From: Actinomycetota bacterium
GTDB lineage: Bacteria > Actinomycetota > Thermoleophilia > Solirubrobacterales > Solirubrobacteraceae
NCBI GenBank assembly: GCA_018268595.1
Contig: JAFDWH010000004.1
Coordinates: forward strand, 62,001-126,000
Reading direction: 5' to 3'
Length of the DNA: 64,000 bases
Position numbers and translations under genes: made by a program. This document shows, in pieces, positions 25,979 to 33,431 of this stretch. Within the stretch, counting starts at the first letter, position 1. The number at the start of each line of letters is the position of its first letter. The notes beneath the pieces are model-generated. The model saw only the letters and a list, made by a program, of their open reading frames with translations, was not told where the DNA came from and searched no databases.

Positions 25979-28144
25979 TCAGGCGTGCCCGAAGCGCACG
26001 TCCGGCAGCAGCCGGTGCGCCCAACGCGGCAGGTACCACGCCCAGCGGCCCATCAGGCGCAGCAGCACCGGGACGAGCAGCAGCCGCACGAGCGCGGCGT
26101 CGAGCAGGACGGCGATGCCGAGGATGATCCCCATCTCCTTCGGCGGCAGCGGGCCGGAGAGCGCGAAGGTGAAGAAGACGGCGACCATGACGGCGCCGGC
26201 GGCGAAGATCACGCGGCCGGAGTGCGCGAGGCCGCCGACCATCGCCTCGTGTGGGTCCTGGGAGCGGTCCCAGTGCTCCTTGGCGGAGGACAGCAGGAAG
26301 ACGGTGTAGTCCATCGAGATCGCGAAGATCATCGCGAAGAAGAAGACGGGCCCCCACGCGTCGAGGAAGCCTTGGGGCTGGAAGCCCAGCAGCGAATGCA
26401 GCGCCCCGCCCTGGAAGATCAGCCGTGCGACGCCGAACGCGGCGGCGGTCGCGAGCAGGTTCGTCAGCACGCCGGCGGCGGCGATCAGCGGCGCCTGCAG
26501 CGCGACGAGCAGCAGCAGGAAGCCGAGCCCGAGCACGACGCCGATCACCAGCGGCGTCTTGGCCGACAGCGCCTGCTGGAGGTCGTGGTTCTCGGCGACC
26601 GCGCCGCCGAGCAGCGCGCCGGGCGGAAGCTGCGCGCGCAGGCGGTCGATCGTCGCGCCGACCGCCGTGCTCGACGGGTCCTGGCGCGGGATCGCGGTCA
26701 CGAGCGCGAGCCCGCCACTGCCCGGCTGGACGGGGAGCGTCTGCGCCACGCCCGGGTCGGCGGCGACCAGGCGCGCGACGCTCGCCGCCTGCGTTCGGGG
26801 GACGACGATCTGCAGTGGCCCGACCGCTCCCGGTCCGAACGCCCGCTGCACCTGCGCATAACCGATCCGCGAAGCATCGCCGGTCGGGACGACCTTGATC
26901 GACGGCATCGCCGTCTTGAGGCCAAGCACCGGCAGCGCGAGCGCGACGAGCAGTCCCAGCGCGAGCGCGCCGTAGGCGTAGGGCCGGCGCCACAGCCGCT
27001 CGCCCCAGGCCGCGAAGCGCGCCGAGCGGTGCTCGCCCGAGTGGACCCATGGAAGCGCGAGCTTGTCGACGCGCGGGCCGAGCTTCGCCAGCACGGCCGG
27101 CAGCAGCGTGAGCGTCGCGGCCAGCACGAAGATCACCGCGAGCATGATCCCGAGCGCCATCGAGCGGAACGCCGGGCTCGGCACGAGCATCACCGCGGTC
27201 AGCGAGATCAACACCGTCACGCCGCTGAACAGCACCGCCTTGCCGGCCGTGTCCATCGTCTCCGCGACCGCCTCGACCGGCCGCTCGCGCGAGCCGAACA
27301 GCGCGCCGCGGAAGCGCATCACGACGAACAGCGCGTAGTCGATCCCAAGCGCGAGCGCGAACATCAGCGCGAAGTTCATCGCCCAGATCGAGACCGCCAG
27401 CACCTGCGTGACGAGGAACAACGAGCCCGCGGCGGCGAGCAGCCCGACCATCGTCAGCATCAGCGGCAGCCCGGCGGCGACGAGCGAGCCGAACGCCAGC
27501 ACCATGATCCCCAGCGTCACCGGCCACGAGATCACCTCGCTCTTGAGCATCGCGCTGCGGTTGGCCGCGTTGAAGTCCGACCACATCCCGGCCGCGCCCG
27601 TCAGGTGGACCTGGACGCCCCGCGCACCCGGCGTCGAGAGCGCGGCGAGGCGGCCCTTCAGCTTGTCGGCGGCAGCCACCATCGCATTGCTGTCGCGCCC
27701 GGCGCCGGCCTGCACGATCGCGGTGCGGCCGTCGCGCGAGAGCGAGACGCCGGGCGCGGGCGCGAGCACGTCGGCGACGGCCGGATCGGCGCGCAGCGCG
27801 CGCTCGACGCGCCCGATCGTCGCCCGGAACGCCGGGTCGCCGGCAGTGCGCGTCCCCGAGTGCACGACGACCATCAGCCCGTAGCCGGAGAGACCGCCGA
27901 AGTGGCGGTCGATCTGCGCGCGCGCCTGCACCGACTGCGACCCGCTCGCCTCCCAGCCCGCGCCCGAGAGCGCCGTCTCCACACGCGGCGCGAAGAAGCC
28001 GAGCAGCAGCCCGACCACGAGCCAACCGGCGAGCGTGGCGCGCACGTGCGTCGCGGTGAAGCGTCCCAGGCGGCCGACCGGGCCCACTACTGCGGCGGTC
28101 TCTGCAGGCCCGGCGGCGACTGTGCCCGACACCGGGGCGCTCAT
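25979..28144 (-). CDS. MMPL/RND-family transporter
   Basis: The 721-residue protein has the full MMPL layout: helix 1 (about 39-58), an extracytoplasmic domain (60-190), helices 2-6 with ALALGIDYALFVVMRFR (the proton-relay Asp-Tyr), a cytoplasmic loop, helix 7, a second extracytoplasmic domain, and helices 8-12 with FAISMDYTVFLLSSAKEHWD. It would export lipids, siderophores or toxic hydrophobic compounds. The ATG overlaps the DUF2892-like gene by four bases, and the operon starts with an ArsR regulator, so expression probably responds to a metal or thiol stress. Confidence 0.9.
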   Translation of the reverse strand: MSAPVSGTVAAGPAETAAVVGPVGRLGRFTATHVRATLAGWLVVGLLLGFFAPRVETALSGAGWEASGSQSVQARAQIDRHFGGLSGYGLMVVVHSGTRTAGDPAFRATIGRVERALRADPAVADVLAPAPGVSLSRDGRTAIVQAGAGRDSNAMVAAADKLKGRLAALSTPGARGVQVHLTGAAGMWSDFNAANRSAMLKSEVISWPVTLGIMVLAFGSLVAAGLPLMLTMVGLLAAAGSLFLVTQVLAVSIWAMNFALMFALALGIDYALFVVMRFRGALFGSRERPVEAVAETMDTAGKAVLFSGVTVLISLTAVMLVPSPAFRSMALGIMLAVIFVLAATLTLLPAVLAKLGPRVDKLALPWVHSGEHRSARFAAWGERLWRRPYAYGALALGLLVALALPVLGLKTAMPSIKVVPTGDASRIGYAQVQRAFGPGAVGPLQIVVPRTQAASVARLVAADPGVAQTLPVQPGSGGLALVTAIPRQDPSSTAVGATIDRLRAQLPPGALLGGAVAENHDLQQALSAKTPLVIGVVLGLGFLLLLVALQAPLIAAAGVLTNLLATAAAFGVARLIFQGGALHSLLGFQPQGFLDAWGPVFFFAMIFAISMDYTVFLLSSAKEHWDRSQDPHEAMVGGLAHSGRVIFAAGAVMVAVFFTFALSGPLPPKEMGIILGIAVLLDAALVRLLLVPVLLRLMGRWAWYLPRWAHRLLPDVRFGHA

Positions 28145-28422
28145 GCCGCGCCGGCCCTCGGCGCCGGACGCGCAGCGCCGTCCGGGTGATCCGGGTAGAC
28201 GACCGAGCGCAGATGGCACGCCCGCTTGAGCAGCAGCGAAGCGGGGCAGGCGCCGGCGACGACGTAGAGCCATTGGTTGACGCCGACGAACCCGGCCAGC
28301 AGCAGGAACCACGGCGAGACCAACGCCGCAAGGGCAGCAGACACGAGCGTGACGGTCCCCGCGAGCGCGAACAGGACGCGCTCCAGCGGCCAGCCACGCG
28401 AGCGCTCGACAGCGGAGCTCAT
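28141..28422 (-). CDS. DUF2892-like small membrane protein
   Basis: The 93-residue protein begins VERSRGWPLERVLFALAGTV, with two hydrophobic helices (about 12-33 and 37-56) and a Cys-containing loop (GACPASLLLKRAC), the pattern of YgaP-type DUF2892 proteins, which are often linked to sulfur or thiosulfate handling. It sits between the ArsR gene and the MMPL gene with four-base overlaps on both sides. Confidence 0.75.
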   Translation of the reverse strand: MSSAVERSRGWPLERVLFALAGTVTLVSAALAALVSPWFLLLAGFVGVNQWLYVVAGACPASLLLKRACHLRSVVYPDHPDGAARPAPRAGAA

Positions 28423-28772
28423 CGGGACGCGCCCCCTTGGAGCACGGAGTCGAGCTCGGCGAGCTGCTGGCGCAGCCCGCCACAGACTTGCTCGCAGAGC
28501 GCGAAGACGCCCTCGTCGGCGATCTCGTAGCGCGCGAACGTGCCCTCCTTCGTGCGGCGCACAAGACCGGCACGGTGCAGCACGCCCAGGTGCTTGGAGA
28601 CGTTCTGCTGCGAGGCGCCGGTCGCCTGTTGCAGCGCGCCGACGGTCAGCGGGCCGCCGCGCAGCGCGTCGAGCAGTCGGATCCGCATCGGCTCGCCGAA
28701 CACCCGGAAGCGCTGCGCGATCAACTCGACCAGCGGCCCGGGAAGCGGAGCGAGAGGTTCAGTGTGAGACAC
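28419..28772 (-). CDS. ArsR-family transcriptional regulator
   Basis: The 117-residue winged-helix regulator has LRGGPLTVGALQQATGASQQ, NVSKHLGVLHRAGLV and RRTKEGTFARYEI. It lacks the ELCVCDL metal site of SmtB/ArsR but has a C-x3-C pair (Cys93, Cys97 in ALCEQVC) in the last helix, which could sense metal or a reactive sulfur species. The GTG at 28772 lies six bases after a TATGCT -10 element, so the mRNA is probably leaderless. It likely represses its own operon and perhaps the divergent cation transporter. Confidence 0.85.
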   Translation of the reverse strand: MSHTEPLAPLPGPLVELIAQRFRVFGEPMRIRLLDALRGGPLTVGALQQATGASQQNVSKHLGVLHRAGLVRRTKEGTFARYEIADEGVFALCEQVCGGLRQQLAELDSVLQGGASR

Positions 28773-28862
28773 GTCGCCAGCATAACACAACTTCACGTTT
28801 GTATAGCTGTATTATTGGCTCACGTGCGGGCGCGAGCCGGAGTCGGGATACGCTGGGCGGAG
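28773..28862. promoter_or_regulatory. Shared control region of ArsR operon and CDF gene
   Basis: This 90-base divergent spacer holds an AT-rich core (28782-28817) unlike its surroundings. Leftward, TATGCT (28779-28784 on the minus strand) precedes the ArsR start by six bases. Rightward, TACGCT (28849-28854) precedes the CDF ATG by eight. The AT-rich stretch between them, with TATAC and GTATT elements, is the likely ArsR operator. Confidence 0.5.
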
Positions 28863-29609
28863 ATGAGCCATTCGACGAGCTACGAGCCGATCGTCGGCGA
28901 GCGCCATCGCCACCGCGGCGTCGAGCACGCACATCCGCACAGTGGCCCGCACACCCACGAGCACACCCACGGTTCTCCCGGCCACGGCCACAGCCACGGC
29001 CTGATCGATCCGTCGATCCAGCGCTCGCGCGAGGGCGTGCGCGCGGTGCTGCTGGCGCTGCTCGTCCTCGGCCTCGCGGCCGTGGCGCAGCTCATCGTGT
29101 TCGTCGCCTCGGGGTCGGTTGCGCTGCTCGCCGACTTGATCCACAACATCGGCGACGCGGCCACGGCAATCCCCTTGGGGATCGCGTTCCTGCTGCGCAG
29201 CAGACGGGCGGAGCGCTGGGCGGGGCTCGCGGTCGTCGCGGCGATCTTCGCCTCCGCCTGCGTCGCCGCGTTCGAGGCGATCGACCGGCTCGTGAACCCC
29301 CAGGACGTTCACCACCTCGCCGCGCTCGCCGCCGCCGGAGCGATCGGGTTCTCCGGCAACTGGCTCGCCGCGCTGGTCCGCACGCGCGCCGGTCGACGGC
29401 TCGACAGCGCCGCGCTCATCGCCGACGGCGCGCACGCGCGCGCGGACGCCTACATCTCACTCGCAGTGATCGCCAGCGCCGTCGTCGTCGCGATCGGCGT
29501 CCCGATCGCCGACCCGCTGATCGGCCTCGCGATCACGCTCGTGATCCTGCGAATCACCTGGCACTCGTGGCAGACCATCCGCGGCAGCGAACACGACCAC
29601 GCCCACTGA
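28863..29609 (+). CDS. Cation diffusion facilitator family transporter
   Basis: The 248-residue CDF protein exports divalent cations such as zinc, cobalt or cadmium by proton antiport. Its N-terminus is strongly His-rich (residues 14-45), followed by six helices. The metal site is seen as ADLIHNIGD (helix II, His and Asp) and DGAHARADAYISL (helix V, HxxxD). It lacks a full cytoplasmic C-terminal domain. The gene is divergent from the ArsR operon and shares its control region, which points to metal-dependent regulation. Confidence 0.9.
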   Translation: MSHSTSYEPIVGERHRHRGVEHAHPHSGPHTHEHTHGSPGHGHSHGLIDPSIQRSREGVRAVLLALLVLGLAAVAQLIVFVASGSVALLADLIHNIGDAATAIPLGIAFLLRSRRAERWAGLAVVAAIFASACVAAFEAIDRLVNPQDVHHLAALAAAGAIGFSGNWLAALVRTRAGRRLDSAALIADGAHARADAYISLAVIASAVVVAIGVPIADPLIGLAITLVILRITWHSWQTIRGSEHDHAH

Positions 29610-29948
29610 GCGCCAGCGAGCTGCGTCCGCACCGGTCCCAGCAACCGGCGCCCAACATGCGTACATGCCCCACGCGCCCATGCTCCGGCTCGCCGAGGCC
29701 GACCCTAACCCGACGTAGTCTCCTCATCCGGAGGCGTCGATCCGGCCCACGACCCGCCTGTTCCTCGACTCGTGGCACGTGGGAGGAGAGGACGGCGGAT
29801 CCCGAGACTCTTCCGCGCCCGGCCAGTTCCTCCTCCGGGCGAAGGTCCCGTTGGAGCGACCTTTCGCTCGCCGATCAACAGCTCGGGTTGGTCCAACGAA
29901 TGGCCCAATATGGCTACATACGAGAGGTCACACCTCCCGTGATCCCCA
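29610..29948. other. Gene-free region left of tRNA-Val
   Basis: No gene is supported in these 339 bases. It contains the 21-bp repeat near 29888 that matches the one at 10910, located 40 bases from the tRNA 3' end. Short open frames here lack homology and ribosome-binding sites. Confidence 0.55.
29888..29908. repeat. 21-bp imperfect repeat beside tRNA-Val
   Basis: TTGGTCCAACG-AATGGCCCAA matches 10910-10930 at 18 of 21 positions. Both copies lie on the inner side of the segment bounded by the tRNA gene and its truncated copy. Confidence 0.4.
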
Positions 29949-30020
29949 TGGGCGCGGGTGGTTTCGAACCACCGACCTCTCGCGTGTGAAGCGAGCGCTC
30001 TCCCACTGAGCTACGCGCCC
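29949..30020 (-). tRNA. tRNA-Val (anticodon CAC)
   Basis: The 72-base gene folds into a standard cloverleaf: acceptor GGGCGCG/CGCGCCC, D-arm GCTC-GAGC, anticodon arm CTCGC-TTCACAC-GCGAG with anticodon CAC, T-arm GGTGG-TTCGAAA-CCACC, discriminator A. CCA is not encoded. Its 3' half is repeated at 10760. Confidence 0.97.
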
Positions 30021-30030
30021 TGCCCGCCGG

Positions 30031-30036
30031 ATTGTA
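30031..30036 (-). promoter_or_regulatory. -10 element of tRNA-Val
   Basis: TACAAT on the minus strand ends ten bases before the mature 5' end. A -35 element is not clear because the preceding terminator hairpin occupies that site. Confidence 0.4.
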
Positions 30037-30052
30037 TGCGTTCCGGAACGAG

Positions 30053-30087
30053 AGAGGGGATGGCGCCTTGCGGCTGCCATCCCCTCT
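30053..30087 (-). terminator. Terminator of the secreted-protein operon
   Basis: Perfect 12-bp arms AGAGGGGATGGC and GCCATCCCCTCT enclose an 11-base loop, 54 bases after the stop of the leftward 1086-residue secreted protein gene. The T-content after the stem is modest. It also insulates tRNA-Val. Confidence 0.65.
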
Positions 30088-30141
30088 GCTCACCCCCCGG
30101 GCGCGCTCGACCAGAAGCGAGCCGGCGTGCCGGCGGCTCGT

Positions 30142-33100
30142 CTACCTCGAGCCGCCGCGCCGCCCCCTCGCGCAGCCCCTCACGCGGAGCGCCTGCTTGA
30201 CGTGGCGCTCTCGGCCGTTCTGCGCGATGAAGTCCAACTGGGCCTTGTGGCGTCCGTTGGCTCTCGAGCAGAGGTTGGCCAGCGCCCCGATCGACGCCGT
30301 CGAGCGGCCGCCGAGCAGGCGCAGCGAGAACGATCTGATCGGCACGTCCGGCGCGGTCGCGAAGGTCGTGCGCAGCAGTTGGCTGTTCACGATCACGATC
30401 CGGCCGATCAGGTCGAACGACACTTCGCCGCGCAGCGCGATGAACAGGTCGGGGATCCCGTGCCCGTTCTTCACGAAGTACGCGTTGCCCCGCAGCGGGT
30501 GTCTCAGCAACGGCGTCACGGCCGTGCCGACACCGGCCTTGGCGTGGGCGCACTTGCTGATGTCCGCCTCGAACTGCGCGCGGGTGCACGCGTCGCCGAT
30601 GACGTTGAGGCGGGCGTTGATCGTGTCGGGCAGCGTCACCCGCACGTATCTGAGGTTCGCCTGGCCTCGCTGCGGCATCGTGATCGTCGTGCTGAGCGGC
30701 GTCACCTGGCCGCGGCGCGTGTGCCCTCTGCCACCGACCGTCAGCACCATGTGCGGGCTGAAGCCGAGGTTGGCGCACTCGCCGACCTGGAAGCGGTCGG
30801 ACACGTTCGCCGCAGCTCCGGCCGTCGGCGTGATCGTGCCGTCGACCGACTTCTCGGCGCAGCTCGTCGGGTTGATGATGAACCCGGGCTTGTTCACGTC
30901 AACGCGAACGTCCCGGACGTCGAGCCGGATCCCCTGGAGGATCGTCGGCAGCGGATCGCTCACGACCCGCAGCGACGAGTCGTGCTTGTCGACGAAGATC
31001 GCCGAGCGCACGATCACCTTGCCGAGGTCGAACGGACCCGCGACCGCCGGGACGGCGATCGAGAGGCCGTACGGAGCGCCCTTGTACGGACCGGTCAGGT
31101 AGGCGCGGCCGTTCGTGATGTAGAACGGGTTGCTGCCCGGACCGGAGCCGACGGTGACGCTGCCGACCTGCGCGCCCGCCGGGCACGCGTCGACCTTCGC
31201 CGCCGCGTCGCTGCACTGGTCGACGCTCGCGATTCTGCCGAGCAGGCCCTCCGGCATGTGGACCGCAATCGAGCCAAGCTGCTGATCGCCGTCCCCGCGC
31301 GTGACCGACAGCAGGAACGAGGTCTTCGCTCCTGCCACCGGGTTTTGCGTGCCGGCGCTGAAGCCAGGCGAGAAGCCGAGCGGCTTGCACGGCCCGCCGT
31401 CGCTCGCCTGCGTCACGCCGAACGTGCTGTCGGACGTGACGGTTCTGCCGCTCCACGAGGTCAGCACCGCGTGCGTCTGGTAGGTGCCGCAGGTCGGCGG
31501 CGTCATCAGCGGAGCGCGCGCGCCGTCCTTGAACTCGAGGTGCAGGTTGCTGAACGGGAGCTGCGGGTTGTTGTCGAACGTGGTCGTGACCTGACCCGTG
31601 TTGAGGTCGGGCTCGACCTTGCCCGGCAGCTTCAGCATGACGCCGTGCCCGCTCGCGACGATGTAGATCGCGACCAGCGAGTCGAACGGGTTGTCATGCG
31701 GGGTCGCCAGGTAGACCGACCCTCTGAGCGGGTCTTCGAGCAGCGGCGTCTCGACCGTGACCGTGCCGACCTTTGACGCGTCGGGGCATGTGGGCGCCGA
31801 CGTCGAGGTGAGCGCGATCTGCGCAGGCGAGCAGGCCTGCAGGCCGTTCGCCGACGAGGGCGAGATCCCGACCTGGCCCGGCAGCGTGACGACGGCCGTT
31901 CTGAGGTCGGCCTGCCCGAGCGGACCGAAGTCGTTGGTCTGCGGCATGGACAGGTCGAACGCGAAGCCGCTCGGACTGCCGGCGCGCGCCACCGCTGTCG
32001 TTCTCGCCGCGAGCGTCGGATCGAATGGCACGATCTCGCACCCGGTCATCTTCTGGGCGCCGCCCATCAGCTCCGGCGGGAACGGATAGAACGGCGCGCT
32101 GTGGAGAACGAACGAGCGCTGGTCGAAGATGCCCGGGTTGTCCCACGAGTCGGTCCGCACCGCCATCGGCAGGTTCGAGTCGCAGGAGGTCGGGTTGCGG
32201 AGGAAGGCCTTCGCCGCGATGCCGGCGTCGCACGTCGGGCCGCCTTCGTCAGGCTGAGCGACACCGGGGCACGCGCGCTCCGGCGTGTGCGACGGGTCAG
32301 CCGGGGCGCCCCAGAACGTGATCGACGAGCCGATCAGAGCAACCGCCTCAGGCGTGTTGCGCACGTTCACCGAGAGGCGGTAGTTCGGCCCGCTGCTCAG
32401 GGAGGCGTCGAGCGTCACCACCGTGCCGGACACGTTCATGCCGAAGCGCGCCGGCACGCCGGGCGGCGTCTCCATGTTGAAGACGGGGATCGGGCCGAAC
32501 AGCTTGCCCTGCGGGAACGGATACGTGATCGGGAGGCCGCCGCGCCGGATCAGCGCCACGCCGACCTGCGACGCGGGCGCGCACAGCGAGCGCGGATTGA
32601 ACGCCTCGGAGTTCGCGAGGTCGCCGACCGAGCATCTCGCGGCCACCGTCGGGTTGCCGACGAGGCCGGGCGGCAGGTCGACGAACACGTCCTTGATCGA
32701 CTCGACCGGCGCGTTCGGCCCGGTGTTCGGGTCGGGCGACGTCTCGGAGTTGAAGTCGACGTCGGTCGTGATCGCGTACGGATGCGCGCCGGCCTGCGTC
32801 GAGGGTGTCCCCGCGGCGTCAGCCGTGAGGTGCGCATCGAACGCGTCGATCCCGAAGGCCGGCGCATCGTTCGAGACGATCGTCGGGTCCGCCGTGCTGG
32901 CGTCGGCCGCACCGCCACCGCTGATCGTCCCCGTGGCTGTCGCGGTGCCGAGCGGCGCGTCCGGCGGGACGCTGGCCGTGATGTCAACCGTGATCGACGC
33001 ATGGGGTGAAACCATGACCGACGGATCGGAGTCACACGTCACCACGTCCGTGCCGGTTCCCGAGCAGCTTGCGAAGACCGGGAAGAGGCCGAAGAAGCCG

Positions 33101-33402
33101 AACGGGCTCTGGCTCGTCCCGGTGGCCGTCCACCCGGAGGGCAAGTTGAAGGTGAGCGTGTACGGCGGGCTCGCCGGCGAGTCGCCGTCGTTCGTGACGG
33201 TCACGAAGTAGTCCAGCGCGCCGCTCTGCGGGACGGTCGAGTTGGCGATCGAGTCGATGCGCCAGATCGGCCCGGCCAGCGCCGAGCCGCTCCCACCGAG
33301 CAACAGGGCGCTGACGAGCAGCGCGAACATCCAGCCGCGCGAGCGGCGACGGGACGCGGGCGTCGCGATAGACGAGCGCCGGATCGAGTGCCAGATACGC
33401 AT
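30142..33402 (-). CDS. Large secreted repeat-like protein (1086 aa), function unknown
   Basis: The protein begins MRIWHSIRRSSIATP and has an Arg-rich n-region, a hydrophobic core FALLVSALLLGGS and an ALA-type signal-peptidase site near residue 42. The rest is Thr/Ser/Gly/Pro-rich and beta-type. It opens with a DUF11-like domain (GALDYFVTVTNDGDSP), then several related blocks containing VDLPPGLVGNPTVAARCS-like, GTVTVETPLLEDPLRGSVY and MPQRGQANLRYVRVTLPD units with paired cysteines, suggesting three to four repeated domains. Large proteins of this type are frequent in Solirubrobacterales, but the function is unknown. ATG 33402 is chosen because AGAGGA lies six bases upstream. It follows the NHL-type gene by 29 bases and is probably co-transcribed. 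Confidence 0.8.
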   Translation of the reverse strand: MRIWHSIRRSSIATPASRRRSRGWMFALLVSALLLGGSGSALAGPIWRIDSIANSTVPQSGALDYFVTVTNDGDSPASPPYTLTFNLPSGWTATGTSQSPFGFFGLFPVFASCSGTGTDVVTCDSDPSVMVSPHASITVDITASVPPDAPLGTATATGTISGGGAADASTADPTIVSNDAPAFGIDAFDAHLTADAAGTPSTQAGAHPYAITTDVDFNSETSPDPNTGPNAPVESIKDVFVDLPPGLVGNPTVAARCSVGDLANSEAFNPRSLCAPASQVGVALIRRGGLPITYPFPQGKLFGPIPVFNMETPPGVPARFGMNVSGTVVTLDASLSSGPNYRLSVNVRNTPEAVALIGSSITFWGAPADPSHTPERACPGVAQPDEGGPTCDAGIAAKAFLRNPTSCDSNLPMAVRTDSWDNPGIFDQRSFVLHSAPFYPFPPELMGGAQKMTGCEIVPFDPTLAARTTAVARAGSPSGFAFDLSMPQTNDFGPLGQADLRTAVVTLPGQVGISPSSANGLQACSPAQIALTSTSAPTCPDASKVGTVTVETPLLEDPLRGSVYLATPHDNPFDSLVAIYIVASGHGVMLKLPGKVEPDLNTGQVTTTFDNNPQLPFSNLHLEFKDGARAPLMTPPTCGTYQTHAVLTSWSGRTVTSDSTFGVTQASDGGPCKPLGFSPGFSAGTQNPVAGAKTSFLLSVTRGDGDQQLGSIAVHMPEGLLGRIASVDQCSDAAAKVDACPAGAQVGSVTVGSGPGSNPFYITNGRAYLTGPYKGAPYGLSIAVPAVAGPFDLGKVIVRSAIFVDKHDSSLRVVSDPLPTILQGIRLDVRDVRVDVNKPGFIINPTSCAEKSVDGTITPTAGAAANVSDRFQVGECANLGFSPHMVLTVGGRGHTRRGQVTPLSTTITMPQRGQANLRYVRVTLPDTINARLNVIGDACTRAQFEADISKCAHAKAGVGTAVTPLLRHPLRGNAYFVKNGHGIPDLFIALRGEVSFDLIGRIVIVNSQLLRTTFATAPDVPIRSFSLRLLGGRSTASIGALANLCSRANGRHKAQLDFIAQNGRERHVKQALRVRGCARGRRGGSR

Positions 33403-33431
33403 GCGCATTCCTCTCATCTCGTCCGCGGCCC

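Noticed and set aside
24836-28189. A plus-strand open frame of 1117 codons opposite the ABC and MMPL genes
   Set aside because: It is Arg/Gly/Ala/Asp-rich without any conserved motif and lies entirely opposite well-supported genes; long antisense frames are expected at this GC content.
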